Positions 1 to 12,281 of a stretch of DNA of 64,000 nucleotides are shown here, in pieces. This stretch comes from Basidiobolus meristosporus CBS 931.73 (taxonomy: Eukaryota > Basidiobolomycota > Basidiobolomycetes > Basidiobolales > Basidiobolaceae). Each line of letters starts with the position of its first letter. Within the stretch, counting starts at the first letter, position 1. The DNA is taken from positions 124,001 through 188,000 of the forward strand of contig MCFE01000022.1 in assembly GCA_002104905.1 (NCBI GenBank), written 5' to 3'. The notes beneath the pieces were generated by a model, which saw only the letters and a list, made by a program, of their open reading frames with translations, did not search any database and was not told where the DNA came from. The position numbers and the translations under genes are program-made.

Positions 1-1180
1 CAGACTTTTTACCCGGTAGCCAAGTTTAACTCATCAGACTAATATTGGCTATTGCAGCCAAATATAAGTCTTTTATACATCAAATGGATGTAAAAGCTGC
101 ATTTATGAATGGAGAACTTGATGAGAACATGTATATGGACTAGCCTGATGGGTTTGTAGATCAACATATCACCTATTTGGTCTGCAAACTTAAAAAATCC
201 TTATATGGTCTTGAACAATCACCAAGAGCCTGGAATTGTAAGATAGATTCTTATTTTGAATCTTTGAGCTTCAAAAAGAGTAAGGCTGACTATGATATAT
301 ACTATAAGCCAGATGGAGTAAATCCAGCTCTATTAGCTCTATATATGAATGATCTTATTATAGCCACCAATAGCCTAAAATATTTGAAGAAACTAAATCC
401 TGCCTATCTGAAGAGTTCAAGATGTCTGATCTAGGAGAACTCAGTAACTGCTTAGGGATGAAGTTCCCCATAGACAGAGGTACCTAGGCTATCACCCTGA
501 GCCAATCCAAGTATATTCAAGATATACTAAAGAAGTACCAAATGGAAGACTGTAAACTGGCAGCTACCCCAATGGACACAAACCTTAACTTGGTCAAAAC
601 TCAACCAAATCAAGAGGCCTTGGTGCCATCTGAAAGCCCTGACTTTCCTTATGAATCTGTAGTTGGGAGTCTAATGTATATCATGCTTGGAACACATCCA
701 GATATCTAATATTCAGTGGGAGTTGTCAGCCAGCATAATCAGAACTATGGATCTGATAACATTGCAACAGCTAAGAGGATACTTAAATATCTAAAAGGAA
801 CTGCTGATGTCTGTTCAAGGTACCCCTATCAGGATTTAGAACAGAATCTTACTGGATACTCTGTTGCTGATTGGGGACAAAACTTAGAAGACAGAAGATC
901 CACCACAGGATATCTTTCTTCACTGTCCTGGAGCAATTACATGGAATTCAAAAAAGCAACCAACCACTGAACTTTCCACCACAGAGGCAGCATATATGGT
1001 AGCCTGAGAAGTTATCAAAGAAGCAATGTGGTACAAAAGCATTTTACAGATTTAGGCCTATGTTAAAAAATGCCTATTACTTTATTTTAAGATAATTAAG
1101 GATGTACACAATTAGGTAGAAATCTGATTTTTGATGCTACTACTAAGCACATATATATTAGACATCATTTCATATTCAAA
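1..1180 (+). mobile_element. Decayed Ty1/copia retrotransposon, RT and RNase H end of pol
   Basis: The 3' part of a copia-type polyprotein, cut by the left window edge. Frame 84-434 reads QMDVKAAFMNGELDE, then CKLKKSLYGLEQSPRAWN, then YMNDLI where an active reverse transcriptase has Y(V/M)DD. This is the copia RT core. An RNase H segment follows: RILKYLKGTAD at about 776, then VADWG and RRSTTGY to about 970, and a tail resembling the family's TKHI-IRHHF end at about 1140-1170. The copy is dead: there is an in-frame stop at 141-143, the catalytic YVDD-like box is altered to YMND, and the reading frame shifts several times. It leads directly into an LTR at 1213, so orientation and the 3' end are clear. 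Confidence 0.88.
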
Positions 1181-1212
1181 ATATTGGGTACCCAGAACAT
1201 GAAAATCCTCAA

Positions 1213-1403
1213 TGTTGTCCAAACAGCCCCAAACTTTGTACACATTTGCTTGGGACCTTGCTAAGTCTATTCTGCATGTTTACTATGCCACAACCATGTA
1301 AAAGTATGAATAGTGCCTTCACATTCAATAAATCATTAAGTGAAAACCACGTAATCTACTTGTTCTCCCAATCACTTCCAATATCTCCAAGACTCCTACA
1401 ACA
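1213..1403 (+). repeat. 3' LTR of the copia element (191 bp)
   Basis: Begins TGTTG and ends CAACA, the inverted ends typical of copia LTRs, and sits just after the RNase H tail and the sequence CAGAACATGAAAATCC. Three other copies of the same LTR family occur at 39.4-40.3 kb. Two of those align over exactly 191 bp without a net gap, which fixes both borders. The middle holds an A/T-rich GTAAAAGTATGAATAG stretch that corresponds to TATAAATA in a sister copy, so it is the likely LTR promoter region. Confidence 0.82.
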
Positions 1404-2856
1404 AAATATATTATCTATTTTACTTTTGCATTGTCTTAAGGAGACAGATATTTATAATTTATCTGGGCAAGTCACCAAGCTACATATACCAGATTTTTGG
1501 CTTGTTGGATACCTTTGCAATTTGTATGCTCTGGGTACATTATATTCTGATGAGATATTAGAAGTCAATCCCAACAAAAAATCAAGGTAACATACTCTAA
1601 GATTTATGGGCTATAAGCAGAGAAACTGTGGCAGGTGAGCTTTTATGTGATATTGAAAAACTTACAATAATCTTATCAAGTTGCCATCAGCTTTCCATTG
1701 TCAATGGAAATACAGATCATTCAACCTGCTCAACAATACAACAAGAGTGCTGACACAAGTGGGAGCAGTTACAATATATAACTTTGATTTATTTGCTACT
1801 AGAGCAGAGCTTGTTTACTTGTAATTACATTGGCTTGAGAGAATAGTGGTAAGAAAACTTGCACCAATGCCCTGGAAAGCATACTGAACATAACTCAAGA
1901 ACCTGTGAGTAAGTTTGAAGAATTTTGACAACTTATTATCTTGCTGCATTTCAAATTACCAATAATTATTCTAGAAACATAGTCATGTGTTAAAGGATAT
2001 TGGTATTCTTAGAGATGGAGTACTATATCTTGGATATAATGATGCTAAGATGCTGAGCTTCTATATGAGCAGATCTAACAAATAGTTTACAACCAATTAG
2101 TATTAGGGTATTTTTTATTGAAAAGCTTCACTAGTTCTACTGGCACAAATGTAAGCTTATATTTTGCCAAAAAGCAAGATAGACAATCACAGTGTATCCA
2201 CCAAGATTCATTGGTGATAATGCTTAACCAGAGACTCTTCATAACTGGCGGGTAGTAATGGAGGAATGATGAGTTGATCACCAAAATATGTAATAGGGAA
2301 GTTACAATACGATACTAATCCTAAAATATGGCCGGTGACTGTAAAATACCAACTCACTCCACTATTGGTATTGGTTCAGGTACTGCCAGGTATACTTGCG
2401 GATCTCGCCTCTGGATCTGAGGAGCTCCACAGCTTCAAATTCGGATCTTATCCAGATTGCCTGAGAAACCGGAAACATGGCAAAGTTAAAAAGTAGAGTG
2501 GTGCACAAAGCACACATTTATTAAGTATAACGAAAGTCTATCGATATCAGCCACCAGATCTGTACAGAGCGGGTAAGTGTGAGCAGAGAGTGCCGCTATC
2601 CTTCCCAATTGCAGGTTCCACTGAGTATATCCGGTACGAGGCTACTCGAATTGAGCAACCTGGAAGACGCAAAAAAGGCTCAGTTCATATAAGGTTGCTC
2701 ACTCATTACATTCGGGGATCAATACCACCACGCAATCCTCACATGTACTTCATTGCTAGAGTGATTCCAGTTGATCTGGCGGGTCGCAACGGGTTACAAT
2801 TTATCAAGATCAGATTCCAAGCCTCCTGGGGTAACATGAACGATGCCAGCTACGAG
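1404..2856. other. Intergenic, no gene recognised
   Basis: No convincing gene. A minus-strand reading at about 2140-2230 contains ESWWIHCDCLSCF followed by FVPVE. This resembles the WWIDSGA...H region of a copia aspartic protease, but it lacks the DSG triad and stands on the opposite strand to the pol remnant. It may be debris of a second element. The last 260 bases before the tyrosinase are its likely promoter. Confidence 0.4.
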
Positions 2857-2864
2857 TATATAAG
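2857..2864 (+). promoter_or_regulatory. TATA box of tyrosinase A
   Basis: TATATAAG lies 63 bases before the tyrosinase start codon. The spacing suits a TATA box with a short 5' leader. No other start candidate lies between. Confidence 0.5.
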
Positions 2865-2926
2865 AAGACAGATTTACTTACCTATATCGCCATCACTTCA
2901 ACATTTGAGTTGACAAGATAAGCATC

Positions 2927-4595
2927 ATGAGTCCATCACGCATCCGTTACTCCCTTGAGTACATCCAAACCCTGTATGAGACAGGAGAAGATCGTTCTAA
3001 ACTGGAGAATCTTATCAGGGCATTCCGCGGTATTCAAGATCTTGACCCAAAGGATGCAAACTCCTTCTTCCGCATCGCTGGTTATCACGGAGAGCCTTTC
3101 CGTGAAGAAGGAGCGACTGATCCAGCTTGGTGGGGAGGTTATTGCTGGCACGAAACCGTCTTGTTCCCCACTTGGCACCGCGCCTACCTCCTTCGACTTG
3201 AGGATGCACTCCGAAGCATCCCAGGTTGCCAGGATGTCACTCTACCATTTTGGGATGAGCTGGCCAACAGGGGAAGAAATCCCCCTCAGCCAATTCCTTC
3301 CATTCTTACTTCCCCGCAATTCGAGCTCGATGGTAGAACTGACAATCCACTTTACTCTTACAAACTCCAAGAACCTTTGGTGGAAAAAGTTGAAGGCGCA
3401 AGCGAACGCTACAGCAAGCATAAAGATTATGAAACTGTCCGATACCCACTCTCAGGTAGCTAGCACTCTTTGAGTTTTGTCGCGGCTTCTGTATACTAAT
3501 CCACATCCACCCTCAGGTTTGGTAGGAACCAAGGAAGATAGGGACAAGACGACCATACACAATTTGGCTTACCAAGATCCGGCCAAGAACACCCAATTGC
3601 TCAACGAGAACGTAGCCAATTGGCTGGAGGGCACCGTCCAGATCACACCTGACGACCCAACCAATCCCACCAGAATGCCTGATACTTACTCGGTTTATGC
3701 ACGCTATATGCGCTGCCTCGAGGCTCCGAACTTCACTGTCTTTTCGAATACGACTTCCCAGGAGCAGTGGATCAAGGACAATGGCAAAGATACGTCGAGT
3801 CACTTCGTGGTTTCCTTGGAAAGCCCGCATAACGCAGTCCACCTTGCCGTTGGAGGATTCTACCAGAAGGGACAATACAACAGTGACAACATTATCGGAG
3901 CCAATGGCGATATGGGCGACAATGAGACGGCTGGCTTTGATCCTATCTTCTACTTCCATCACTGCTTCATTGACTATGTCTTTGCCACTTGGCAGAGACA
4001 GAAGGGGCTTACTAAGCGTGGCAGTCTGAAACTTATCAAAGACTATCCTGGGACAATCCTGAAAGAAGGGCAGCCTCACTATCCTCCAGGAACTGTCGTT
4101 GATATGACCACCGCACTCATTCCGTTCGAAAGACCCAGTGGAGGTTACTACGACTCAAATGATATGACCGACTTCGAGAATGACCTTGACTATACTTATC
4201 ATATCGGTTCACTTGATCCAAAACTCCGCGCGGATCCTGACTTGACCCCCGAAGCACCTTTCGTTCTCACAAAGAAAGTGCACAACATCAACCGTGCTCA
4301 ATACTCGGGATCATTTGTCATTCGATTGTATGCCCAGGGACATGATGGCCAAGTAGTTGAGGTGGGAAGAGATCCTATTTTGAGCCGTTGGAGTCTGGAA
4401 GGCTGCCGCAATTGCATGAGCCACCTTGATGTAGAGTCTTACGTTCCTATTGACGAGATTCTGTTGAAAGCTCTCCAAGGGCCTGGGAAGAAAGAAGATA
4501 TCAGATGGTGGGCACAGGTTCAAACTCGTGAACGGCAACTCTTGACGGCCCCTGCTGGAGACTCTCAGGGAGGACCGAAGGTGGACGATCTCTAA
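2927..4595 (+). CDS. Tyrosinase A (type 3 copper oxidase), no signal peptide
   Basis: Type 3 dicopper enzyme expected to oxidise phenols to quinones (melanin-like pigment synthesis). Two exons, 2927-3455 and 3517-4595, separated by a 61-nt GT-AG intron with a perfect TACTAAT branch site at 3494-3500; 535 aa. CuA histidines are H54 (AGYHGEPF), H75 and H84 (HETVLFPTWHR, H-x8-H). CuB histidines are H281 and H285 (SPHNAVH) and H324 in GFDPIFYFHH. No hydrophobic N-terminus is seen, so it is probably cytosolic, unlike the second tyrosinase at 22.2 kb. The phrase TWHRAYLLRLEDALR and the overall plan recall bacterial (Rhizobium-type) tyrosinases more than secreted fungal ones, which is an impression to test. 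A C-terminal region after residue 400 is present, but I recognise no domain in it. Confidence 0.93.
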
Positions 4596-7500
4596 TGCAC
4601 AAGAATAGCTTTTTCTTGGTCCCATCGAAGTTTTTTCTGTCTTTGTTCAGACCTCACTTGAATAAATAAGTTGCAACCGTTTCATATGTTTGTTTCCGGC
4701 TAGACAAGTAGAGATTGGCATGCCTTCTCAATGTTGGTGATGAGCAGAGGATTTAGATATGTAAGATGTATCTGATCCAGCCCGATGGGCCTGATACTTT
4801 ATTGATAGAACCGTAGTATTGTTATCTATTCTCACGCTCTGTTATCCATCCTATCAGTCTTCGCGGGACCAAAGGCGTGAAATTTCTTTTTTCCTTGAAT
4901 CAGTTGGCACACGTACGTATGCATGTAATTCACGGTTCTACGGGAAAATGCAGAACCCAGCGTTAACTTTAAGTCTTGTATATTCTTTCTCCCTTCCCGC
5001 TCTATGCTTGTTGGAGTGCATATTTAGAGTTCTCATGCGAATTACCACTATGGAATCAAAATAAATCACGCCTATCTTTGGTTCAAGTGAAAATTTGTCA
5101 TGCACCCCTTCTGGTGACTCAGAATGGTTCTCTCCATCCGGTTGATAGAAACATCATATTGATGAAAATCTAGTTTGCCACCAAGTGAATATATGTGTGA
5201 ATCAATCTTGTGAGGTATAATCGCGGTTGCACATGTGAAATTGACCAAGCCGATGTATTCCAGAACCGGCTTAGCTCGAGCGTAAATTGCTTGCTATCCA
5301 GGTAGTAATCTAGCAATGTTTGTTCGTAAATAGTTGATCATGTAGGTATGACAATGCGTCAAACGAGAAACAAAATAGAACGAATCAAGTGCTCACAGCC
5401 AATTCGTGTACTGACCCAAGCCCCCTTCCTGCCCTTACCCTTTCAGTTAACCCAGATTTGTCTGTGGGTACAACAAATGCAACCATTGAAATAGCTACAT
5501 TGTCAATCGATTAGTTTACCCTCGACAACACAATGCTTTCTGGTAACAGGCAGGTAACAGGCATATTCCAGTGGCGCATGTTTTACTTGCTTGTGTCATG
5601 ATCTATGAAAGCATTATTTGCCACCATTCAAGATTATCTGTCAATGCATATTTAATACGTAGATATACTTTTCATAGGTGGTTTTCTTACAATGCCGCTA
5701 CCAATCATCAAAATTACTACAATAAAGGCAGATACATGGTGACTTGGGCTCCTCCGCACCTGTTTCTACTCTACAGTCTAGCTAGACTATGATCCTAAGC
5801 TACAAGCTTACGTGGTATGGTATTCGCTATGTATTGGTTTAAAAGCGGTCATATGCAGGTCAATTTTGATCCCAATTTGGCACTCTATGGCACTATGATC
5901 ACCTGAAACGATGGAGTAAGTCCATCCACGTACTCCATGTTACCCAAGAAAAACATCATAGCTAAGGAGGATTTTGCGGAGTGTGTTGCAGCATTATACA
6001 AAGTTATACTTTTTCTCAGCTCATATTTGACTAATCCATAGATGCAGAGCTTTCAGGAGCTCAGGATGTGACTATGGTATTACAAGAGCTGTAAAGTGTT
6101 GAACGGTGGCTAGCACCTAAATCTAATAATTAGTAAATACTGTGTTCACCAAATTTTGGTCAAAGTTTTCCATTAAGAACTCTTACTATCAACAATCATG
6201 TAGCTTGTGAACAGCTTAGATTCAGAATAGAGATCCTGCACCATACTGTAATACTCACTCCAAGATGGTATTTAGCCTGGATCACTTTTAATATATTGGG
6301 CTGGGTCATGCATGGATTTCTTTTGTTTGATTTTTCCAATGACATGTGGAATAATCCAATTATTTGGGTGTGAATCACATTGAAAAAACAAATCTTGGTT
6401 ATTTTGAATGGTTTTTTGGGACAACCAAATTCGGAGTTGGGAAGGATTGATTAATGCCGGCCTAGCATTTGAAATGAAGAAAAGGTATCCTAGGAAGGCC
6501 AAGTTAGGACTTCAATGTGAAAAGATATTGATTTGAGTTGAGTGTGTAGAAAGCCTTTTCAAAGGGTCTTTGGGAGAGATTAGGCATGGTGTGTTGGACA
6601 GAAAAGAATGGATTGATTTTGGTGTGTAAGAATTTAAGATAAATGAGTTGGGTTTGCTTGTGCTTAAAGTTGAGAATAAGGCCTTTGGTTATGCTAACTT
6701 GGCCGTTGATTTTGATGAATGGCTCTTTTTGCAAAGGGCAACAAAATTAGTTCTGGAATTACTGCAAGCTGAATACAAGTTGGATCTTGCCAATACTGAA
6801 GAGTTTGTCACATGGTATTCAACAAATATTACAATATGAAGACAATGCAAATTATATATTTGCAAATGTATACTAATATGAGGTGATGTGAAAGTCGCTT
6901 TATACAACATACATCCTGCCTTGCTCTTCAAAATACTCTATTGCTCATTATAGCGAATTCTAGTAGAAACCACATACGGACGAGAGCAAAAGTATACAAC
7001 GTAACCCTAAGTAAAACAACTTCTATGTTCCAGCTCATATGTTTTTGGCCAGGTCTCACATCCATCATTCCAGTTGCTTGTTTTCCCTTCTTGCTATCTA
7101 ACTCTTGGTGGTAAAGGCTCTATTCACATTGCTAGGAAAACATCAGTATGCATTTTCGTAATCTCACCCAAACCCGTAAATCTACCGAAGTGATTCAGTA
7201 TTGGCAGCCTATATCCCCCGTACCTCTAGCTCTGTCTAACCGCAAGCGCTAGTTGTTTTTGCCTTCAGCATGCAGTGGAGAACAGCTGGTCTGGACTGAC
7301 TAGACATATCATGTTGTGTTAGTATCTTATCACGGACTTTCTAGGCGACATCAATGATACCCACTTCGAGTATGTGACATGAAGGGTTTACGCGCCTACA
7401 TCTCCATTGGTAGTATGCAAGTTTACTCATTTTTAAATGTAACATAATACCTACGTTACAGTGCATGTTTATATATATGCCACTATAGCCCATAGAGGCT

Positions 7501-8552
7501 GAAGATTCACCTCGCACCAGGTTCTGAAGTTTGTATAATCTGTGGAGGTATTGTGATATTTCCATAACTTTAGCATTTGAAACCGAGTCCGTTGATTTTG
7601 TGAAGGTATTTGAAATTCTCCTGAATCAAGCTTATTCAGATGTTTAGGTATGCTGGATTTACTCACTTTGCAGTTTCCAAACCACTGGCCCACTATCTCA
7701 AATGTAGTGACGAGCTTTGGCCAAATCTAGCAGCACCTTACGGCATTGTTTCCACACTGTAGATACACTTTCATACTTGCAGTGATACTTCATTGAGATA
7801 TTATGACAGAGAACCTGATATACCACGCAAATGGTAACTGCCCAAGGTGGATAAAGATCTAGTTAAAGCTATAATATATCTCTAAAGAAGGCTTTACAGC
7901 CAGCTTCCATTGAGTACAGCAAATTGTGACATCAATTTCCAGCTAAACCAAAGCATTAATGCACAGTACAAACCACTATATTCAGGGTTTAATACCACTA
8001 ACTATGCGTTGTTGGAGTAACTCTATCAAAAGTCCTAATACTTATTTTTGATAAGTTGTAAGTTTGATCCAGGTTGCATTTCTGCTGATGGTTTCCAGCG
8101 AAAATTTCTGATAGGGTATGTATATGTATATATGGTATTCTGATAGTCTTCACCGGACAAGTTCATTGCGTACTTCATTGAGTTGAAATAAACAATGGTG
8201 TGATTTGGCAACTTCCAGAATTTCCACTATTCCAAAGGACTAGCAAAGGAGTATATCACAGAAGATCAATGATCTATATACAAAAGTGGTTGATTGCAAC
8301 ACATTCTGAATATATATTGATTTCTAAGATACCAGGTGTTAAAGGATAGAAGAGGAAAGGGACATATCCACAGTGATGTCTTCAGTAGCGGTGGTTCCTG
8401 TACAGGCCAACTTAGCAGAGTCTTAACCTCTGGCCACAACCTCGGTGGGAACTAAGCCATACTATATGTAGAATGGACAATAGTTGAGGGAATTTAAGTG
8501 TTGGGGGAGAATTTATTTTGACTTTTCATAATGATAACAAATTGAAGAGGCT
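4596..8552. other. Intergenic 4 kb, no gene recognised
   Basis: The tyrosinase 3' end carries AATAAATAAG at 4661-4670, a likely polyadenylation signal. The rest is A/T-rich with only short open frames of no recognisable family. A minus-strand frame at about 6235-6290 reads HLGVSITVWCRIS, faintly like the GGSVMVWGCIS box of Tc1/mariner transposases, but the surrounding frame is broken and the other landmarks are absent. The segment may be old transposon debris. Confidence 0.5.
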
Positions 8553-10179
8553 CTAGTGACTGGGTGATATCTCACCAACGAATAAAGACTTGTCAGTGCT
8601 GCAAGACACCACTGTTGGAAAGCGTTAGTGAGGTTCAATATGAAGGTCGAATATTCCGGGAAACTTACAAATGGGCTCCTTGGGATGGAAATCCACCTCG
8701 TTCACGCATCCCTTGTGACCAGGCAATTTGTAGAGAATCTTACGGGTGGTTACATCCCAGACAACAGCAGTTCGGTCGCCACTACCACAGGCGATTCTAT
8801 CGCCGTCAGGAGACCAAGCTGGCTTGATCAGGTTCTTCTCAAATCCGTGGGGCGCGCCTAAGCAAGTGGTTCACAACACATCAGCGTTTGTAGTTGGAGA
8901 CGATCTCGTGGTAAAACAAACCTTCGAAAATCTTCAGCAAACGATTTGCAGCGGCAAATGGCTTCACGTCCCAGATTCTCACTGTGGGTTGGAAAATCAC
9001 AACACATTAGTCACCGCTCGGATAACAGTTGTCACGCAATTAAATGTACCTGTGTTATCCATAGCGTTAGATAGAAGGTAGGAGCCATCTGGACTAAGTC
9101 GAATGCCAGATATCGTATCCTCGTGACCTTCCATCACATAAGCAATCTCTTTTTTACGGACGTCCCAAGCCTATCTCGTGAATGCATGGTCAGCAATGTG
9201 GGGTGAAATGGGCGAGGAGTCCGCACACTTACGGTGATCTTATTGTCAAGACTTCCGGTGTAAACCATATCACCAGCTTCACTGAATGTAACTGCGGTCA
9301 CTTGGTAATCCTGCTCTAATGTATCGACTGCGTTCTTTTGTCTGATATCCCAGATCTAGAGTGATGAAGAATAAACAGCTGAGAGGATGGGTGGATCATT
9401 CCAGGGTTCCTTACTTTAACGGTTCTATCGTCACTTCCGCTGACCACGACGTTGGAGCCAGCGAATTTGTGTTGTGGGGCGCATGAATTAACAAATGAGT
9501 TGTGTCCTCTAAACCTCTTGATACGAACTCCGGTATTTACATCCCATATTCCAACGCTCTTGTCTGCACTTGCAGAATAAACATTTCTAAAGGAAGGCGA
9601 AAGGCTGTCAGTGGTGCACTTTGGAAGTGGTCGGCGTGCTATAAGACACTTTACTTTGAGTCCTGTGACCACTGTACTTCGAGAACCGCTCCAGTGTGGC
9701 CTTTGAGAACCCCGTAGTTGACGCAATCACCGTAGGTATTCCACAAAACTAAAAATTCCGGGAAGTTAGGATGGGCCAGAATTCCATCAAGATGTTGAGG
9801 CTAATTACATATATTGCCATCGAAGGCACCAGAGGCAATATGTTCGCCGGTAGGATCGAATTTACAAGTAAGCACTTCTCCCTAAATGAAAAGGTTTAAT
9901 CGCTGCTTTCAACAGATCCGGAGAAGGGGAGCTACCTGATGGCCATTCAACAACATTATAGGGGCTTGTAGGCCTGAGGTTCGCTTGACCTGCGAAAGAT
10001 CGAATCATTCAGTACATTAAGGCCTAGTTCACTGCTAGAAAAACGCGGCTTACGGTTTGAATGATAGATCCATCCTTGGCTTTGATCGCAACAGCATTTT
10101 CCGGCTGCTCTTCTGGCTTTTGACGTTTGATCAGTACACCCCCTGAAGGTGGTGGGGATGCTTTACGCTTGTCTGACAT
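8553..10179 (-). CDS. SNRNP40: U5 snRNP 40 kDa WD40 protein (SNRNP40/Spf38/Cwf17 type)
   Basis: WD40 beta-propeller of the U5 snRNP; known members contact Prp8 and act in pre-mRNA splicing in the nucleus. Ten exons can be joined in frame (high to low): 10179-10054, 9989-9936, 9881-9809, 9748-9655, 9586-9415, 9355-9233, 9170-9050, 8981-8922, 8857-8669, 8611-8553, giving 356 aa, close to the human 357. Diagnostic runs are APIMLLNGHQGEV, LWNTYGDC, KGHTGAV, SADKSVGIWD, GSDDRTVKIWD, LLSNAMDNTVRIWDV, GAPHGFEKNL and STDKSLFVGEI at the C-terminus. The start MSDKRKASPPP gives a lysine-rich tail before the propeller, as in homologues. All introns are GT-AG and about 53-65 nt. Confidence 0.95.
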
Positions 10180-10636
10180 CTTTGTGATCTATGAATCTAC
10201 CTCTCCAAAACCCACCTGATATGGGTAGCTAGAGACTCCGATTTAGAAAGAAACCTCAACGCGCTTAACCCAATATCAGGGACTATGTCGGCTACCCTGA
10301 ATTCTGGAGAAAGATTTTCAACCGTATGTTCCCAGTTGATCAATGCCACATTTGTTTCAGGCGCTCATGTTGCGAACCTCTGCCTGGCAATCTCGGATAC
10401 TTTCTGGCCAATACGGTGCACCCAATAAACGCAAATTTGGTAGGATTCAATTTAGATTTCTATTAGCCATTCTAAATGAATCTCCCCAGAGATCAAACCG
10501 CGGGTTCATCAGTATCACGTTCGTTGCCTGTAGTCACTTTATTCTTGATTAGTATAGTAGCCTATTCAATCCATTTCATTCACCTGAACCACCACACCAC
10601 GAAAGAGACTTTCCAAACCAAAGTCCTGCATATACT
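10180..10636. other. Divergent intergenic region
   Basis: The 457 bases between the start codons of the U5 snRNP gene (-) and the unknown gene (+) probably hold both promoters. No TATA box or other clear element was seen. Confidence 0.5.
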
Positions 10637-12281
10637 ATGCTGCCTGATTCAGCCTACTTTCAAGAAATCGCAAGAACCCAGCCTCCGATAAATCCTTCTC
10701 TGCACATCCATCCATACACACATCCTGCTCGCAAAGAGCTACTGAACAACTTATCCACTTCTTCTGCGCTACCCTTTCCTAGCCCCCCTGACCATGATGT
10801 TGCGCACAGAATCTCCTACCAAGGCCATGGCTCTTCTGCTCCATTAAGTCCACCACGAAGAAGCGCATTTGCCCCTTTCAAATCGCCAAATTCTCCTCAT
10901 GATATCCGCGAACACCAACCGATTCGCAATAACCAGAGTAGCATTCACGTCCACGGTTTACTTACACCTACTGGTAGTCACAATCAGTATCGTGCACCCC
11001 CCAATTTTTCAAACGAGCAGTACAGCGCACCATATTCTCCCATTACCGATAGACCCTCGCCACACAAGGCGTTTAGTCCACCAGTTTTTGACCCCCGGTT
11101 GACGAGGCCTGGTGTCCCATCGGCAAACCGGGAGGCGAGTCCCATTGCCCACTACCCTGGGGCAAGTGGAACTTCGTCGGCCGCTTCACATCCTCAATCC
11201 CCCAGTGAAAATGGCCTCCAACCAAGTGTATGATCCTATCCGGGATGCTTGGGCACCCAACGATAGTTATCAACACGTCTCGAAAGAACCCAACTCGCCC
11301 ACGAAATCTACCGTCACTTTAAAAGAAATCTCGCGTGCAGAAGAATTGACATCCAACTCACCGCAACTAGCAGGCACCTCTCTGCTTAGCACCCGGGAAG
11401 CAGCTCCCTTGAAGTCGGCGAAAAAGGTGTTGCCTAGTTTGATTAAGCCAACTGGCGGCGAACCTGCCCACCCAGCTTTACCCTCATCTCCACCTCTATC
11501 GCCAATCATAGTAACCAAGAAGAGGCGGAGATCCCTTTCCTCGACTGTATCTGCTCACGAAACCACGTCCACCACGAAAAGAAAGGTATGTTGGGGGAGC
11601 CACGTATACCTGACACCGATCGTTACTTAAGAATAGCCTGTTGGCGCGCTGTAGATAACCCACGAGGCGGTCCAGGAAAGCCCTACCGAGGACAAGGTAA
11701 TTCTCGAAGGGATTAGTAACTGGGATCTCGTGTTCATCGTAGCTCATCATTTCTCTTTAGCCCCCTGCGAAAACCACACTGAAACGGGGCGGGCTGCTGA
11801 ACTTATCGGAGGTAACGCATCGTGACCGCCTCATCACCTCTCCCCTCCCTTAGACTTACTCACTCATTCTTGGCAGCTATGCAATGACGACTTGGCTGGC
11901 ACTGGGTCGATTGATCTCGACTTTATTCAAGACTATTACAAACAATGCGAGCCCACGGCCTCCAACAAGCAACCCGGCATCAAAGGAAAAGCCACGCTGG
12001 ATGCGAAGGCCCCCAAATCGCTTGGACAGATCTCGTCGATGGAGGAGGAGCTCTCCTTGGAGGCACCCGAAGCTGAGTTGGATGGGCAGGGGTTCGACGA
12101 GGGAGCGATGTTGAACGTCGAGGAGACGATCGAATCCATCGAATCTTTTCTCACGCAGGACGTGGACATCTTTGGTGCGATCTCGGAAGAGAATCCAATC
12201 ACGTCCAATTGGAGCATGCTTGCTAATCGTCGTAAACCTATATCAAGTCTGTTGCTCTCCGATACGAGTGATAACGAATAG
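10637..12281 (+). CDS. Unknown Pro/Ser-rich protein, likely nuclear; one exon junction unresolved
   Basis: I do not recognise a family. The start MLPDSAYFQEIAR opens a Pro/Ser/His-rich disordered N-terminus with many SP sites. It continues in a second frame (DPIRDAWAPND, KRRRSLSS basic patch, TTKRK). The 3' exons are well defined and all phase 0: ...-11585, 11655-11696, 11761-11811 and 11877-12281, with introns of 64-69 nt. The end is acidic (EEELSLEAPEAELDG, SIESFLTQDVDIF). The frame changes by +1 between about 11138 and 11210. Either a short intron ends at the acceptor CAATCCCCCAG (11205), with a poor donor such as GTCCCA at 11139 (67 nt), or one base is inserted. The protein would be about 460-480 aa. 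The basic patches suggest a nuclear regulator, but no DNA-binding domain is visible. Confidence 0.7.

Noticed and set aside
2140-2230. Possible copia protease on the minus strand
   Set aside because: WWIHCDCLSCF lacks the DSG catalytic triad and the surrounding frame is short. Mentioned only as possible debris.
2590-2913. 107-codon frame directly upstream of tyrosinase A
   Set aside because: It starts with GTG, overlaps the TATA box and leader of tyrosinase A, and has no known motif. Treated as promoter.
3513-4079. 188-codon minus-strand frame opposite tyrosinase A exon 2
   Set aside because: Shadow of the well-supported tyrosinase frame on the other strand.
6196-6502. Possible Tc1/mariner transposase fragment on the minus strand
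   Set aside because: Only HLGVSITVWCRIS resembles the family; no DDE residues, inverted repeats or TA duplication were seen.
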